Assembly: GCA_019914945.1 (NCBI GenBank)
Contig: CM034101.1
Span: forward strand, 2,987,188 to 3,051,187
Origin: Typha latifolia
Taxonomy: Eukaryota; Streptophyta; Magnoliopsida; Poales; Typhaceae
Length of the DNA: 64,000 nt
Direction of reading: 5' to 3'
The notes under the pieces are model-generated. The model was not told the DNA's origin, ran no database searches, and worked only from the letters and a program-made list of their open reading frames with translations. Below, piece by piece: positions 49,331 through 60,006 of this stretch. Position numbers and translations under genes: made by a program. Each line of letters begins with the position of its first letter. Positions within the stretch are counted from its first letter, which is position 1.

Positions 49331-49519
49331 ACATGTCTAGCAGCAATGGCCAACCAAACAAAAATTATATTCATTTCTATTGTCCGACTGCCAAAGGAAA
49401 ATTAAAACGGGCTTAAAATCATGTGTATTTTTCATTGAAATCACCGCTAATTCTCTCTTATCATTTAATTGACAATATACTGGTACAAGTGTGGTTCCTT
49501 GAAAGCGTAAAGGTGCCAT

Positions 49520-49547
49520 TAAATAAATAAATAAATAAATAAATAAA
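49520..49547. repeat. (TAAA)n microsatellite
   Basis: About seven tetranucleotide units in the region upstream of the p23 gene. Confidence 0.9.
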
Positions 49548-49797
49548 AAGACAGGAATTACTTTTAGTCTGAACTTCATAAGCACTCGCACCGTGACCGA
49601 GGCCAGTTCTCCCAGAACCCGCCACATTAAAGGGGGGACCCACACTGGGTGAAAGTGGGTCCGGTACAAGTCCGGTCTGTTATTGGCAGCCTTTGTGCGA
49701 TGCTCTTTTACTGTTCTATCCAACTTGGTAATAAATTCATAAACAAGTCCTCCCCCTTCTTCAAATAAAAAGTTTTCCTCGGCGTGCTTTGCTTTGC

Positions 49798-49803
49798 TAT
49801 ATA
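49798..49803 (+). promoter_or_regulatory. TATA box of the p23 gene
   Basis: TATATA in CTATATATACCC lies 57 bp upstream of the p23 ATG. This spacing fits a short leader of about 25-30 nt. Confidence 0.55.
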
Positions 49804-49859
49804 TACCCACAAAAACCCCGGCTTGCTTCTTTCTCTTCACCACTTTCTAGGTTTCATCC

Positions 49860-52800
49860 ATGAATTCTTCTCCCATGGGGTACTCTGCCTCTCCTCTAAA
49901 CCTATCGTGTTGTTCCTTTTTGCGTTTTTGCCCCCTGATTGATTTCGTATTTTTGATATATCTTTGTTTGGGTGTGTAGTCGGCAACCGGAGGTTTTATG
50001 GGCGCAGCGCTCGGATAAGATTTACCTAACTATTTCTTTACCGGACGCGAAGGATGTCGCCGTGAAGAGCGAGTCAAAGGGTTTGTTTAGCTTCGCGGCC
50101 GTTGGGCCGCAGGGCGAACCCTTCAACTTTACCTTGGAACTCTTTGATGATATAGTACCCGAGGCAAGGATGCTTTTTTATTATTCTTTTCCTCTTTTAT
50201 TTTGGGATATGGATAGGTTATTTTATCTTTATTGATGGATGAGTAAATGTGTTTGAAGTACTTAATTTATGTAAATTTCTTTCATTTTGGTGTGAGATTA
50301 TCTTGAATTGATAGGATAAGCGTGTCGTTTGTTTAATCTGTGAATAATATTAGATTATTATTTGATATTTTGCTGCTTCTTTCTTTTTTATGGATTTAAG
50401 GATCTTTTAATAGGTTGTGAGGGAAAGGTATTGCTAAAGTGTTTTCGCTCATTGTTTTGATTTATGTAAGGCCAAAAATGTGGACATTTATGGGCAAACA
50501 GACATGCACACAGGAACATCTGGATGTACATGTGCCTCTGTGTTTACTGTGTGGCAGTGACTAGTTGTTATCATATATTTCCAGTGTAGGCCCAACTATT
50601 GGCAATCCTGATGCAAGCGAAATGCTAAGATATGTCGTTCTTGGCCAAATTTTTTAGGACACCTGTTGCTAATTTTTCTTTCCTTGGACTACTTATTCTC
50701 AAGCTAACCATGCTTATTCATCTGACTTTGTGCGTAGGGTAGTAAAACAAATATCGGCTTGCGAAATATAATTTGTTCAATTCAGAAAGGGAAGAAAGGT
50801 TGGTGGAAGCGACTACTCAAGTCAGAGGAAAAACCTGCTCCTTATATCAAAGTTGATTGGAACAAATGGTGTGACGAAGACGAAGAAGAATCTGGTACGC
50901 GATGATACTTTAGAGAAAAATGAAGATTTTATTAATTTCATGGACGGAAGTTTTTTTCTCCTTCGTGATTTTAATTGATACTATGAAGCGGGTAGTTTAT
51001 TATGGAGATAAAATTAATCTGTTAGTTACCTTTGGAACCTTTTCTGATTCTCTAGTACACACGGCCCTAACTGGCAGACATTGTCAGTTAGGTGAGGGAG
51101 GATCCTGCTTGCTGCAGGCTGATACTCATGGGGCCGTAAAAGTAGTGATTAACCATGACTTTGAGTCGCAACTCAGCTTTCAGTTCATATTGCTCTTAAA
51201 TCTGTTTTTCATATAGTCAAGGACAATTTACTGTTTTTGTCAATATTTGGACTATCAAGGATAATGCCTAAATGCAGATAATTACTGACTTGCTGCAATA
51301 TTGCCCACCAGTAAAGAATAGATTCTTCTGAATCTTAAGTCTCTTAGATTCTCGTATTAAGTGCTGGATGAATTTTCATTTTTCATGTAGCAATACGATT
51401 ATAGTTTTGTAGAATGAATATTTGCAGATCTTTGTTTTGAAGCAACCCAATTCGGAAGAAATTTTCATTACCATACTAATAAGAACATGTGAACTTGTGA
51501 TGTCTCGGATACCTCTCTAATTCAGTCTATCTTTATTATGTATAGATCTAATGTACTTTCTTTTAAAACAAAATATAATACTAATATTCATGTTGAGGAA
51601 GTGCTTTACGAGCAATTGCTTTACCCTTTGGCCTTTCTTTTGCATAGGTTCTGTGTTTATGCACATTTCTAGGTGCTATGGTTGGTAATATCTACATTGA
51701 TTCTATAGTGAAGATAAGATGACTTCCATTAGAAGACTAATTAACAGAATCCTATTTTTGGGTATCTGACATAAGTACAGAATCTTAGTTTTCCAACTTG
51801 ATAGATAGCATGACTTTCCATCTATAATCCATTCGTAACTTTGAAAATATAACCTTGCTAGTTGATTGAAACACCAAAAATTATCATGTATGGTTGTACT
51901 AATATTTTTGTTTGGTATTCAGAGTGATATCTTGTGTGTTTTGCTTTTGTTATGTTTGGCCTATCCATAAAAAGGCATGTGATTATTTACAAATGAAGAT
52001 TAGTTTGAAAACTTTTGGCAGATCTGCTTTACATTCTCTTATTATCTCAGCAGTAGCATGTATCATTTTCTTTGGGCAATGGGAACTACAACTAACTGAT
52101 CCATTGTTCCTCTAACTACTGTTGTAGACCATAAACATTAGCAATCCACTAGGTTTGTGAGATACTCTACCACTGTATATACAGTGGCAACTACTTCCAC
52201 CATGTTAGTGGTCATTAAAATTTATACAGGCTGGCAGGGCGCCTTTGCAAGTTTTGTATGTTTACTTGTCGGTTAATACATGTCCTCCACTTTTCTGTTA
52301 CTTCCTCGATGAGTTTTGGCATTTCCACAGTAAGCCAATCAAATGGCACAATGAACATGTTTGGTAGAGAGCTCATATCATCAAAGTGAAGTATGATAAA
52401 GCATTGACTTACTACTGATCCTTGGCATTATAAAGTTGTGGAAATTTAGGGCAAGATGGATGCCATTTCACAGGAGGCCTGTAGCATCTTTATTATCATA
52501 TACTATTTCATTTGTGAGTGACAACAACAGTAACTACAGCAATCATCGGTAAGCCTTTAGTCCTAAGTCCCAATTATTTGGTTCTCCATTCATCTTGTTT
52601 AGTGAAACCAATTTGTGCATAATCAAAGAGTATAATATCTTTTCCATCAGTTCTGCCCGGGTTAGTTTTGGTGTTCCAGACCATCTTAAGGAAAACCTTC
52701 TATGTGAATAAAACCATTTCTACATACCGTTGGACTATGTTACCATTTCGTATGGGCATAATTTACTAGATCTCTTAGGCATCTAAAGCATATGTCATTC

Positions 52801-54116
52801 TTCCAATTAAATTACGATACACTTCTAATATCATTAGGAGACATCTCACAATCTCTTAATTTAACTAAAAGAGTTATTATCATCTCTTGCTTCATTGAGG
52901 AAATTAAAAACATAGTTGAACTAGTATTACTAGTCATACTAGGACTCCTCACGAGGAAGCCTAATCTAACAGGTTTTGCAAAGGACATGTGAAAAACATT
53001 TTGGGAGCATGGATTGCTAAATTTCTTGACAGAACTTCCTCACCGATTCCCTGATCACTCCGAACTATACCTTATGACTAATTGTTCTCATTACAAGTTG
53101 TGCTTGTATAAAGCACCATAATTTTATTTTTTCTCTTCTTTGTACAAGAAATTCCTGATATCCAATTATTTACAGCTCTATCGCTTGCTTCTGATGATGA
53201 CTATGATGGGGTATGATCACTCTTCTAACTCAACTAATCCCCTATTCTTTGATAGCACTTATGGCATCTGATTAGTTGTTTCAGGTTAATGGCAAGGATG
53301 ATGATAGCAGTGACGATGATGGCATGCTCTGTAAGTATCTGATTCTTCCTTTTCAGATAATATCTCTTTTCCATTTTTTCAAAATTCTGCCCTTTTTTTC
53401 AGATATTCCCTATTCTCTGAAATATCATAGTTCCAAGGTGGAAGTTTGTTAAATCTTTTAGCAAGATTGTAACGTTTTTCAGGTATCAAAGTGAATGTGG
53501 CTAGAGAGTGTTAACCTTCGTGTGAAGAATTGGGTGTGATTCCCATCCCAACTTTTTAATGCATGAATATGAACCGGCATTGTCAATGAGAAGCTGCCAT
53601 ATCCTGCTTCAAGAAATTCCGGTGCTGGGACTGCAGACAGATCTTTTTCCAGCAGAGTTTATTGTTGGTCCTCTTTAGCATTCTCGATAAGAGAAACAAA
53701 TGCCGCTGACTGTGATGTGGCCCTCATCGGCAACTATCCGCCATTCAACACTGATGTGTGTAGACATATGGCAGTGCCGGACATAGATCAATTGTCATAA
53801 TCTGCAGTAATTCACCGCAACAAGAGATGTGACAACTTCTCATTGGCAATGACGGTATCCTCCGATTCATGCATTTAAAAGGCTTCTCATGGTTTTAGTC
53901 CAAAGCTAACAGAGTGAGTTCAACAAGGATTATAGGAATGATGACTGTAATACGGCGTAAAAGTATTAAACATGTCGACCCACACGAGATTAAATTAGAC
54001 TCGATAATGTGTGATTTCATTTTGCACGAACATTGATGCTCCTAATTCTCCTGCTTCTGAAAACTGCTTGTTTTCTTGCAGATCTTCCTGACTTAGAGAA
54101 AGCTAGAGGTAAGTGA
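49860..54116 (+). CDS. p23 Hsp90 co-chaperone (CS domain), p23-2 type
   Basis: Small acidic CS-domain protein that binds ATP-loaded Hsp90 in the cytosol. Six exons (49860-49879, 49980-50163, 50738-50894, 53175-53209, 53285-53330, 54082-54116) close in phase to 158 aa. The CS fold starts after a short leader ([20 protein letters not shown]) and includes [32 protein letters not shown] and [13 protein letters not shown]. The conserved [24 protein letters not shown] block follows, then an acidic tail ending [19 protein letters not shown], almost as in Arabidopsis At3g03773. Intron 2 (50164-50737) has a GC donor, GAG then GCAAGG. A GT nine bases earlier would delete VPE. Exon 1 is only 20 nt. Intron 3 is 2.3 kb. 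A plausible alternative terminal exon starts at 53483. Confidence 0.94.
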
Positions 54117-54528
54117 CTGTTTGAGCTAACTGGCTGGAGTTTTGCTGCATTACAAGAGAGAATGATGTTTGCCATAGCCTGGGTTAGCCACATATTTGTA
54201 ATTCAAGTATAGTCTGCAGTAAGTGGGAAACAAACCCTTCTACTTAGGCTTATGATGCCACTCTGTTTCTCGACTGTTTTATTTTAACGTCTTCATATTT
54301 GCTATAGTTTCCATTTATTATGGAAAACCTATCTACGTAATCTATGTGGTTGCTGTGATAAGTTGCACCTCGAAAAAGAAAGGTCCGAACAGCCAACAGA
54401 TGGAACGCCCCACTCAAATCTGACCACATGTCCTTGCCGACAGTTTGTTGTGGCGTCCGATTCCATCTTTTTTTCTTTTTCTTTCTACTTCCATTTGACC
54501 GATAGCTACTCGAGGGGAGCCGCGGGAA

Positions 54529-54772
54529 GCCACGTCGGCAGGGATGCACAGCTCACCATCCACCTGTACACACTCCGGATTGGTTTCCGTAGAAGATTTT
54601 TTTTTCCCATCCCACGTCGCTACCACGATTGGATCTTATCCATAGTCGGCATCATGTCTTCGATTCCCGCATCCCAAATCGACCACGTCAAACGCCAGAT
54701 TTGATGGGTGAAACCAATCGGAGTGCGCCACGTCAGAGTCGTATACCTCGATGCGCTCACGGGTGCACCGAC
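54529..54772 (+). promoter_or_regulatory. Cluster of ABRE-like ACGT cores and a DRE/CRT core
   Basis: CCACGTC-type words occur at 54530-54536, 54612-54618, 54683-54689 and 54728-54734. ACCGAC, the DREB/CBF core, is at 54767-54772. All lie within 330 bp upstream of the TATA box of the dehydrin. ABRE plus DRE is the usual arrangement for ABA- and cold/drought-induced genes. Binding is inferred, not shown. Confidence 0.6.
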
Positions 54773-54858
54773 CGGGTCATCAGATCCACGCGAAGGACAT
54801 CCTCGTAATTCTACTCGCAGTCGAGGGTATTCGTGGAATCGGTGCCACTTTTCCGCTC

Positions 54859-54866
54859 TATAAAAT
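54859..54866 (+). promoter_or_regulatory. TATA box of the dehydrin gene
   Basis: TATAAAAT in CTCTATAAAATGG lies 78 bp upstream of the ATG. It predicts a leader of about 45-50 nt. Confidence 0.7.
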
Positions 54867-54936
54867 GGGAGGGGGGTGTGGGGGATGAATAAATCACTCA
54901 AAAATACATCCAAATTTCCACAAAAAAGAGAGGAAA

Positions 54937-55221
54937 ATGGCGGGAATAATCCAGAAGATCGAAGAGAAGCTCCACATGGGTGGTGGAGATCACAAGAAGG
55001 AGGAGGAGGCGAAGAAGCACGAGGTAGAGAAGAAGAAGGAAGCGGAGAAGCACCATGAGGGAGGAGGGGTAGTGGAGAAGATTAAGGAAAAGATCCATGG
55101 AGGAGAGAAGAAGGGAGAGAAGAAGGGAGAAAAGGGAGAGAAGAAGAAGAAGAAGGAGAAGAAACACGGGGAGGGCCACAAGCACGATGGCAGCAGCAGC
55201 AGCAGCAGCGACGAAGATTGA
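54937..55221 (+). CDS. HIRD11: KS-type dehydrin, HIRD11-like
   Basis: Small hydrophilic LEA protein (94 aa), intrinsically disordered. HIRD11-type dehydrins protect enzymes and membranes during drying or cold and bind metal ions through histidines. The protein begins MAGIIQKIEEKLHMGGG, a K-segment-like amphipathic helix, and has a second one at GVVEKIKEKIHGG. Long Lys/Glu/His-rich runs lie between and after them, and it closes with a Ser run plus DED that CK2 could phosphorylate. No aromatic residue, Cys or Trp is present. The order, with the Ser segment at the C-terminus, matches Arabidopsis HIRD11 (At1g54410) as I recall it. A 3' UTR intron is likely (donor after CAAAG near 55231, acceptor TTCTTGCAG near 55341). 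The (AGC)n run near the end encodes the Ser tract and may vary in length. Confidence 0.9.
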   Translation: MAGIIQKIEEKLHMGGGDHKKEEEAKKHEVEKKKEAEKHHEGGGVVEKIKEKIHGGEKKGEKKGEKGEKKKKKEKKHGEGHKHDGSSSSSSDED

Positions 55222-56169
55222 TGATGACAAAGGTGATCTTTTTAGGCAAGGGATAGTCAACTAATTGATCAATTAACTGATTGCTTTGGTTATGATATCA
55301 TATTAGACTGGTTTTCATGTCTCCTTTTTAAATTCTTGCAGGGATGGATGCTCGAGTGTGTAGGAGATGTGATCGAGTGTGCTCTCTTCTAGCTTTTCCT
55401 TGTAATAATTGATCAATGATGAACTATGTTTCTAGTAATTAATAAGAGAGCTGTCTTCTTTAATCTTCTCTTATGCCGTTTTAGTGCTTCTACTGCAAGA
55501 ATTGGGTCTATTATTGGGCGATCTCGTGGTTCTAGGGAGAAATTTATTAGTATTTACTTCGTAAGAATTTAAAACCTAGTTAAAATGGAGTAAAATTGAT
55601 TGATCCACTTAATTTTGGAGCTTAGCGTTGTGATGGAAGAATCTCCTCTTTTGGACTAGCTTGGCACCATGTTTGGAACCCCCACCAAATAGAATAGAAT
55701 TCTGACTAATTTTAGAATTTTTAGTTTCAAGAAATTTATTATTTGGAATTCGATTGAGGGCCCTTCCCTTCTTTCTTTTTCGGTATCCTTTGATGATTTC
55801 TCAATTTCCTCCCATGCTTCTTTCTTTTTCCCTATACTCGACCGACTGGAAAATAGATGTCGTATTGATCTGCTGAGTTAGTCATCAGAAATTTTCAATA
55901 CTACTACTTTCTTCCAGATATTTATAATTGAAAAATATTTTGATCTTACATAAATTATTTAAAATAATTTAAAAGCTATCTAATATTATAGTAAAAATAT
56001 ATATCTTTTTTATGAGATAAATAATTGATAAATATTTGACACTAAAGAATCGAACCTATCGCTATCCATACATACACATATATTCTCTAAATTATATATA
56101 TATACATACCATATACAGAGAAATTCATAAAAGCTTTGTTAGCTTTGAGTTTACAAATCTTTTCTGGTC

Positions 56170-56310
56170 TAGAGATTTCTAAACTGTTTCGGTAATCAAA
56201 TATTTTTTTTATATTTTTTATCTCTAACTAAATTTACTTGAAAAAATTAAGATTAAAAGATAAAACTAATTAATCGAATTCAAGCATTAGTATTAAACCA
56301 TACAAGGCCG
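56170..56310. repeat. Dispersed AT-rich repeat (family A, copy 3)
   Basis: Reads AAATTTACTTGAAAAAATTAA then AACTAATTAATCGAATTC and ATTAAACCATACAAGGCC, parallel word by word to 29520-29620. Confidence 0.5.
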
Positions 56311-56920
56311 AAGTGACTACTATCTTGCAGTAATATTCGAATGTCTTACATGCCGCCCCATTTTGTTTGCGGGGAAAGCACATAAACTTCTCTCTAATGT
56401 ACTGCCTGCCCAACTTATTTCAACCAGTTTGCGAGAATAAATACTTAACAAGAGATAAAGCCATATCATTATTGATCAGGACCAATATCTTTATGAGTCA
56501 CAAGATAGCAAGATAGTTTGATCAAAGTACAATTTTGCTGCCAAACTCCATCATAGAACAAAAAGGAACAAAAAGATAAAGAAACATAGCCGTGTTATTG
56601 ACTTAATAATCAAATCAAGAGAAGAATTAAACATCATGTTCTTTTAAATGGAGGCACCATGCCACAAGAATTGTGACTGAGATATGAAAATAAAAGGCTT
56701 GTTTGCTTCACTTTTTTTTCCTCAGGTTTGGATCTTAGCCTAATTTAAATGGTTCTTCGAACTTCAAAGAGACCCAAGCTGGAGTACTTCCTCTCCTTTC
56801 AGGTCTATGTTACTTGTTTCCTCTCACTGATGTACGCTCCTTCCAGCATGTTCAATCTGGTGCAAATTGATTCTCTGCAGACATCATTTGGACAGTCAGC
56901 TAGAAGAACTGAGTTGTAGA

Positions 56921-57022
56921 ACCAGATCCTGCTATAAAGATACTATTCAGATCATAAAGGAAAAAGAGCAGACCAGATGCTGCTATAAAGATACTCTTCA
57001 GATCATAAAGGAAAAGACCAAA
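56921..57022. repeat. 51-bp tandem duplication
   Basis: Two nearly identical 51-bp units start at 56921 and 56972 (ACCAGATCCTGCTATAAAG and ACCAGATGCTGCTATAAAG, each continuing CAGATCATAAAGGAAAA). 51 is a multiple of three, so a short ORF runs through it (56867-57055), but nothing suggests that it is a protein. Confidence 0.85.
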
Positions 57023-59170
57023 AGAGTATACAACTTAACTAGTGATACAAGATAATATTATGGTTGTGTGTGCTAGATACTTTTCTTGAAAAGACAGTCA
57101 ATTTATCTAACTGCTTCACAGATATCGGAACAAAATCCATCAGAAACCAATGAGGGCCAAGTGCATTCTGAGTATAAATAAACTCTTCTCCTCTTCCAAA
57201 AACTTGAGTTACCCAAATATATCAATCAAACATGATCCAACAGCTTAGCAGTCATTTACTCTTTCAAAGAAATCATAAGGCAGAAAATTTTGATAGTACA
57301 AGACTATTTCAGACTAAACAGACAAGAACCCACAAGAATTTCTATAATTTTGTGACCGCCAGTTGTTAATCTGCTAATCTGCACGGCACTTGGATTGTCA
57401 CAAGGACACAATTACCAACGTACATCTGGCTATGGCAGGAAGATTGGACCCTGGTTGCAACTATCTTCGTATAAAAACTTGCCAAATGATAATAATAGAC
57501 TAACATGACCTTGCCACTTGGAGCCTCTCCACACATCACCCCATGTATTCTAGTGCCCAAAACTGTAGTTATCATTTAGCACTTGGCAACTAAATTTTAG
57601 GTGGTTCTGGTACATAATGATACATCAACTTAATCAATAGCCTCCAAAGGATATTGCTCTGCATTCCAGTTATTTATTTGGATATCCAAGATGTTTAAAA
57701 AAGTCTCAACAAGCAAACATGTTACTAGTACTGAAACAGGCAAGGCAACTTTATTTATGTTGCATTGTTCCCTACTTCCTATGTTTTATTTTCCATATAT
57801 TTGCATAGGGATGTCAGTGGTTATTACAACCGCAATGGCATATCTAGAATTAAATTGCAGTGTATCTCACATCTTTTTATGTTCATGATATTTCTCTTCA
57901 AATTTTAACCTCAGAATAGGTCTATACTTCTATATATTTGGCTGATAGTCATTTGAACTGCCCATGCAACAAAACCAATACTAAAGCTTGGTAGATTTAG
58001 TCTCTCATCTAATTAGCGCACAAGACTTCTACAGGCTTTTCCAGTAGACTCAGTAGTCCAATAAAACTTCACATTATTTAAACTGGACCTAAAGACTTAA
58101 CATTTTCTTGTTTTGAGTAATTATTATTTAAAGGAGACTTTGCAATTGACTGATTGAGTCTGCACTCTTGCGTCTGGACACGTTGGGTGAATTATAGCCA
58201 AATAGATGTCCTTTGGCTGCAACAAGTGTTCTGGAACCATCCTATGATGGTTCTCTAGTTGTTCTTAATGTTTCAGTTTTGCAGAAAATGCCAAGGATTT
58301 CAACTTTCTATCTCAAGCTCTCTTTCATTTTCTATGTTGACTTGGCTCAGATTCAGAGTTTTCTCATAATATTCACCATTTACTTATGCTGTCATCAATC
58401 TTACTGAATTATGTGTTGCAATATATCTGGCTATAACTCCATTAGTTTTCAGTTTTTCACATTGATGGATGACTAAGAGAATTTTGCACATCAACAATGA
58501 ATAACAATGTGAAAGAAAAGATATTCTCAATGTGAAAATTTTGAAATATTTTGACCTGCCTAGCCATTCTCCTTCAAAGTTCACTTAGATATTTATTCTC
58601 ATTGAACCAACTTCAATAATTATCTGTGACATTCACACAAGTACAAATATAAATTGGTGTCCTCTCACTAAAGAACATGAATAGTTAATTCTGGGATCAC
58701 CTGGCATAACAGGGACAGAATAATATATTTGTGATGCATGTACTTTGCCCGCAAAGCATATTAACAAATGCAAACATATAGCAACTCCCTAAACCATAAC
58801 ATGATATGGTTCAGTTGAATTAAACTACATGTATATCTTTCTCTCTGCCGTAAAACTGTGATATGACATAGCTGACCAGAACACTAATAGCTGTATTTTA
58901 CCAGTAGAACTTTTAACAGCTATAAGGTCCTCACTAACTAGCAGTACTTAAAACTTATATGATGGTGTTACTATTATTGGTGTTTTTTCTTAGTAATTTA
59001 AAAAAGTAAATAAGATAAACAGTTAGATCTTCAATAACGACTTGTTCTTAAGTAATGTTAAATTTTTTAGAGTTACAAAACGATAGAGGAATAAGATAGA
59101 GCATAAATGCAATTATACTAATTTCATTCACCAGAAGTAGTTAATCTTTCATTATAGAAAAAGAAAGGAA

Positions 59171-59175
<5 letters not shown>

Positions 59176-59208
<33 letters not shown>
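59176..59208. repeat. (GA)n microsatellite
   Basis: About 16 GA units, some 800 bp upstream of the MSP-ankyrin gene. Confidence 0.95.
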
Positions 59209-59210
<2 letters not shown>

Positions 59211-60006
59211 TAAGCCCAATTAAATGAAACCAAATCAAATATGATAAGAATATTGACGAGATATTTTGAACGATTCAAAAAAGGTGGTGTAAAAGAGTCG
59301 TAAAGACGGGAATATTCAGGTGTTCATTCCAAATCATGTAGGACTCGTGCTTATTCATTCTTTACAACTAGAAGCATCTAACAATAATATATTAGCATAT
59401 CGCCCCTAAAAACAATGAAGGAAAGAAAAAGAATAAACAACTAGAATAACCAAAACTCATATTTTATCAGTTCAGGATGCACGAATTCAATATACACTAG
59501 AAAGCTCCACAAAATACTACGAACAAAAGAACAATGTGTGTCCACCTTCCTCTAGATCATGTAAACTAACAATTCACAACTCAAAGTCACCCTCAGTAGT
59601 AACAAAATAAAGCTAAGATGCTGAGACAATGATCATATTACTTTGTTTATATCAGTAATTTAACCATTCTATAAGATTGAAAAGGACCTTCAACAAACCA
59701 CCAACAGAAAATCCATCTAATTCTTCCTTGTAATTTTTATGACAAGAGAAGGAAATTTGTATTCTGGATGTGGAATAGAACAAGTCTTCTTGTTCTTGAC
59801 ACCTACCATGTGGCATCCTCTGATTCCGCCGGCCTAAATCCACATCCCCTTTACCTCACATAAAACCATCTCCTTCCTAACACCTACTCTCTCTCTCTTC
59901 CATCGCCCTCTTCTTAGATGGATTTCCTTCTCAGTTGCAAAAACTAAGATTTATTACAACAGAATTGGAAAGAAAACTTCAATAAATCATTTCTTCCTTA
60001 CCTGCA

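Larger units (their letters stand above)
47165..49859. other. Membrin-p23 intergenic region with retroelement debris
   Basis: Membrin promoter, an AT-rich dispersed repeat (47370-47480), a LINE remnant (about 48000-49330), a (TAAA)n microsatellite (49520-49547) and the p23 promoter. No intact host gene is seen. Confidence 0.6.
54117..54936. promoter_or_regulatory. p23 3' end and dehydrin promoter region
   Basis: 820 bp between the p23 stop and the dehydrin ATG. The right half (54480-54860) is GC-rich and dense in ACGT cores, as in stress-inducible promoters. No separate gene is supported. Confidence 0.6.
55222..60006. other. Long gene-poor interval between dehydrin and VAPYRIN-like gene
   Basis: 4.8 kb of AT-rich DNA. 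It contains the dehydrin 3' UTR (to about 55470), MITE-like sequence (about 55660-55760), a family A repeat (56170-56310), a 51-bp tandem repeat (56921-57022), a GA microsatellite (59176-59208) and the promoter of the MSP-ankyrin gene. All ORFs here are short and unrecognisable. Confidence 0.6.

Noticed and set aside
54898..55260. Leu-rich ORF antisense to the dehydrin
   Set aside because: Direct consequence of reading Lys/Glu codons backwards; not a membrane protein gene.
59652..59843. Minus-strand ORF of 63 codons
   Set aside because: Begins at GTG and not ATG, no domain, no flanking exons.
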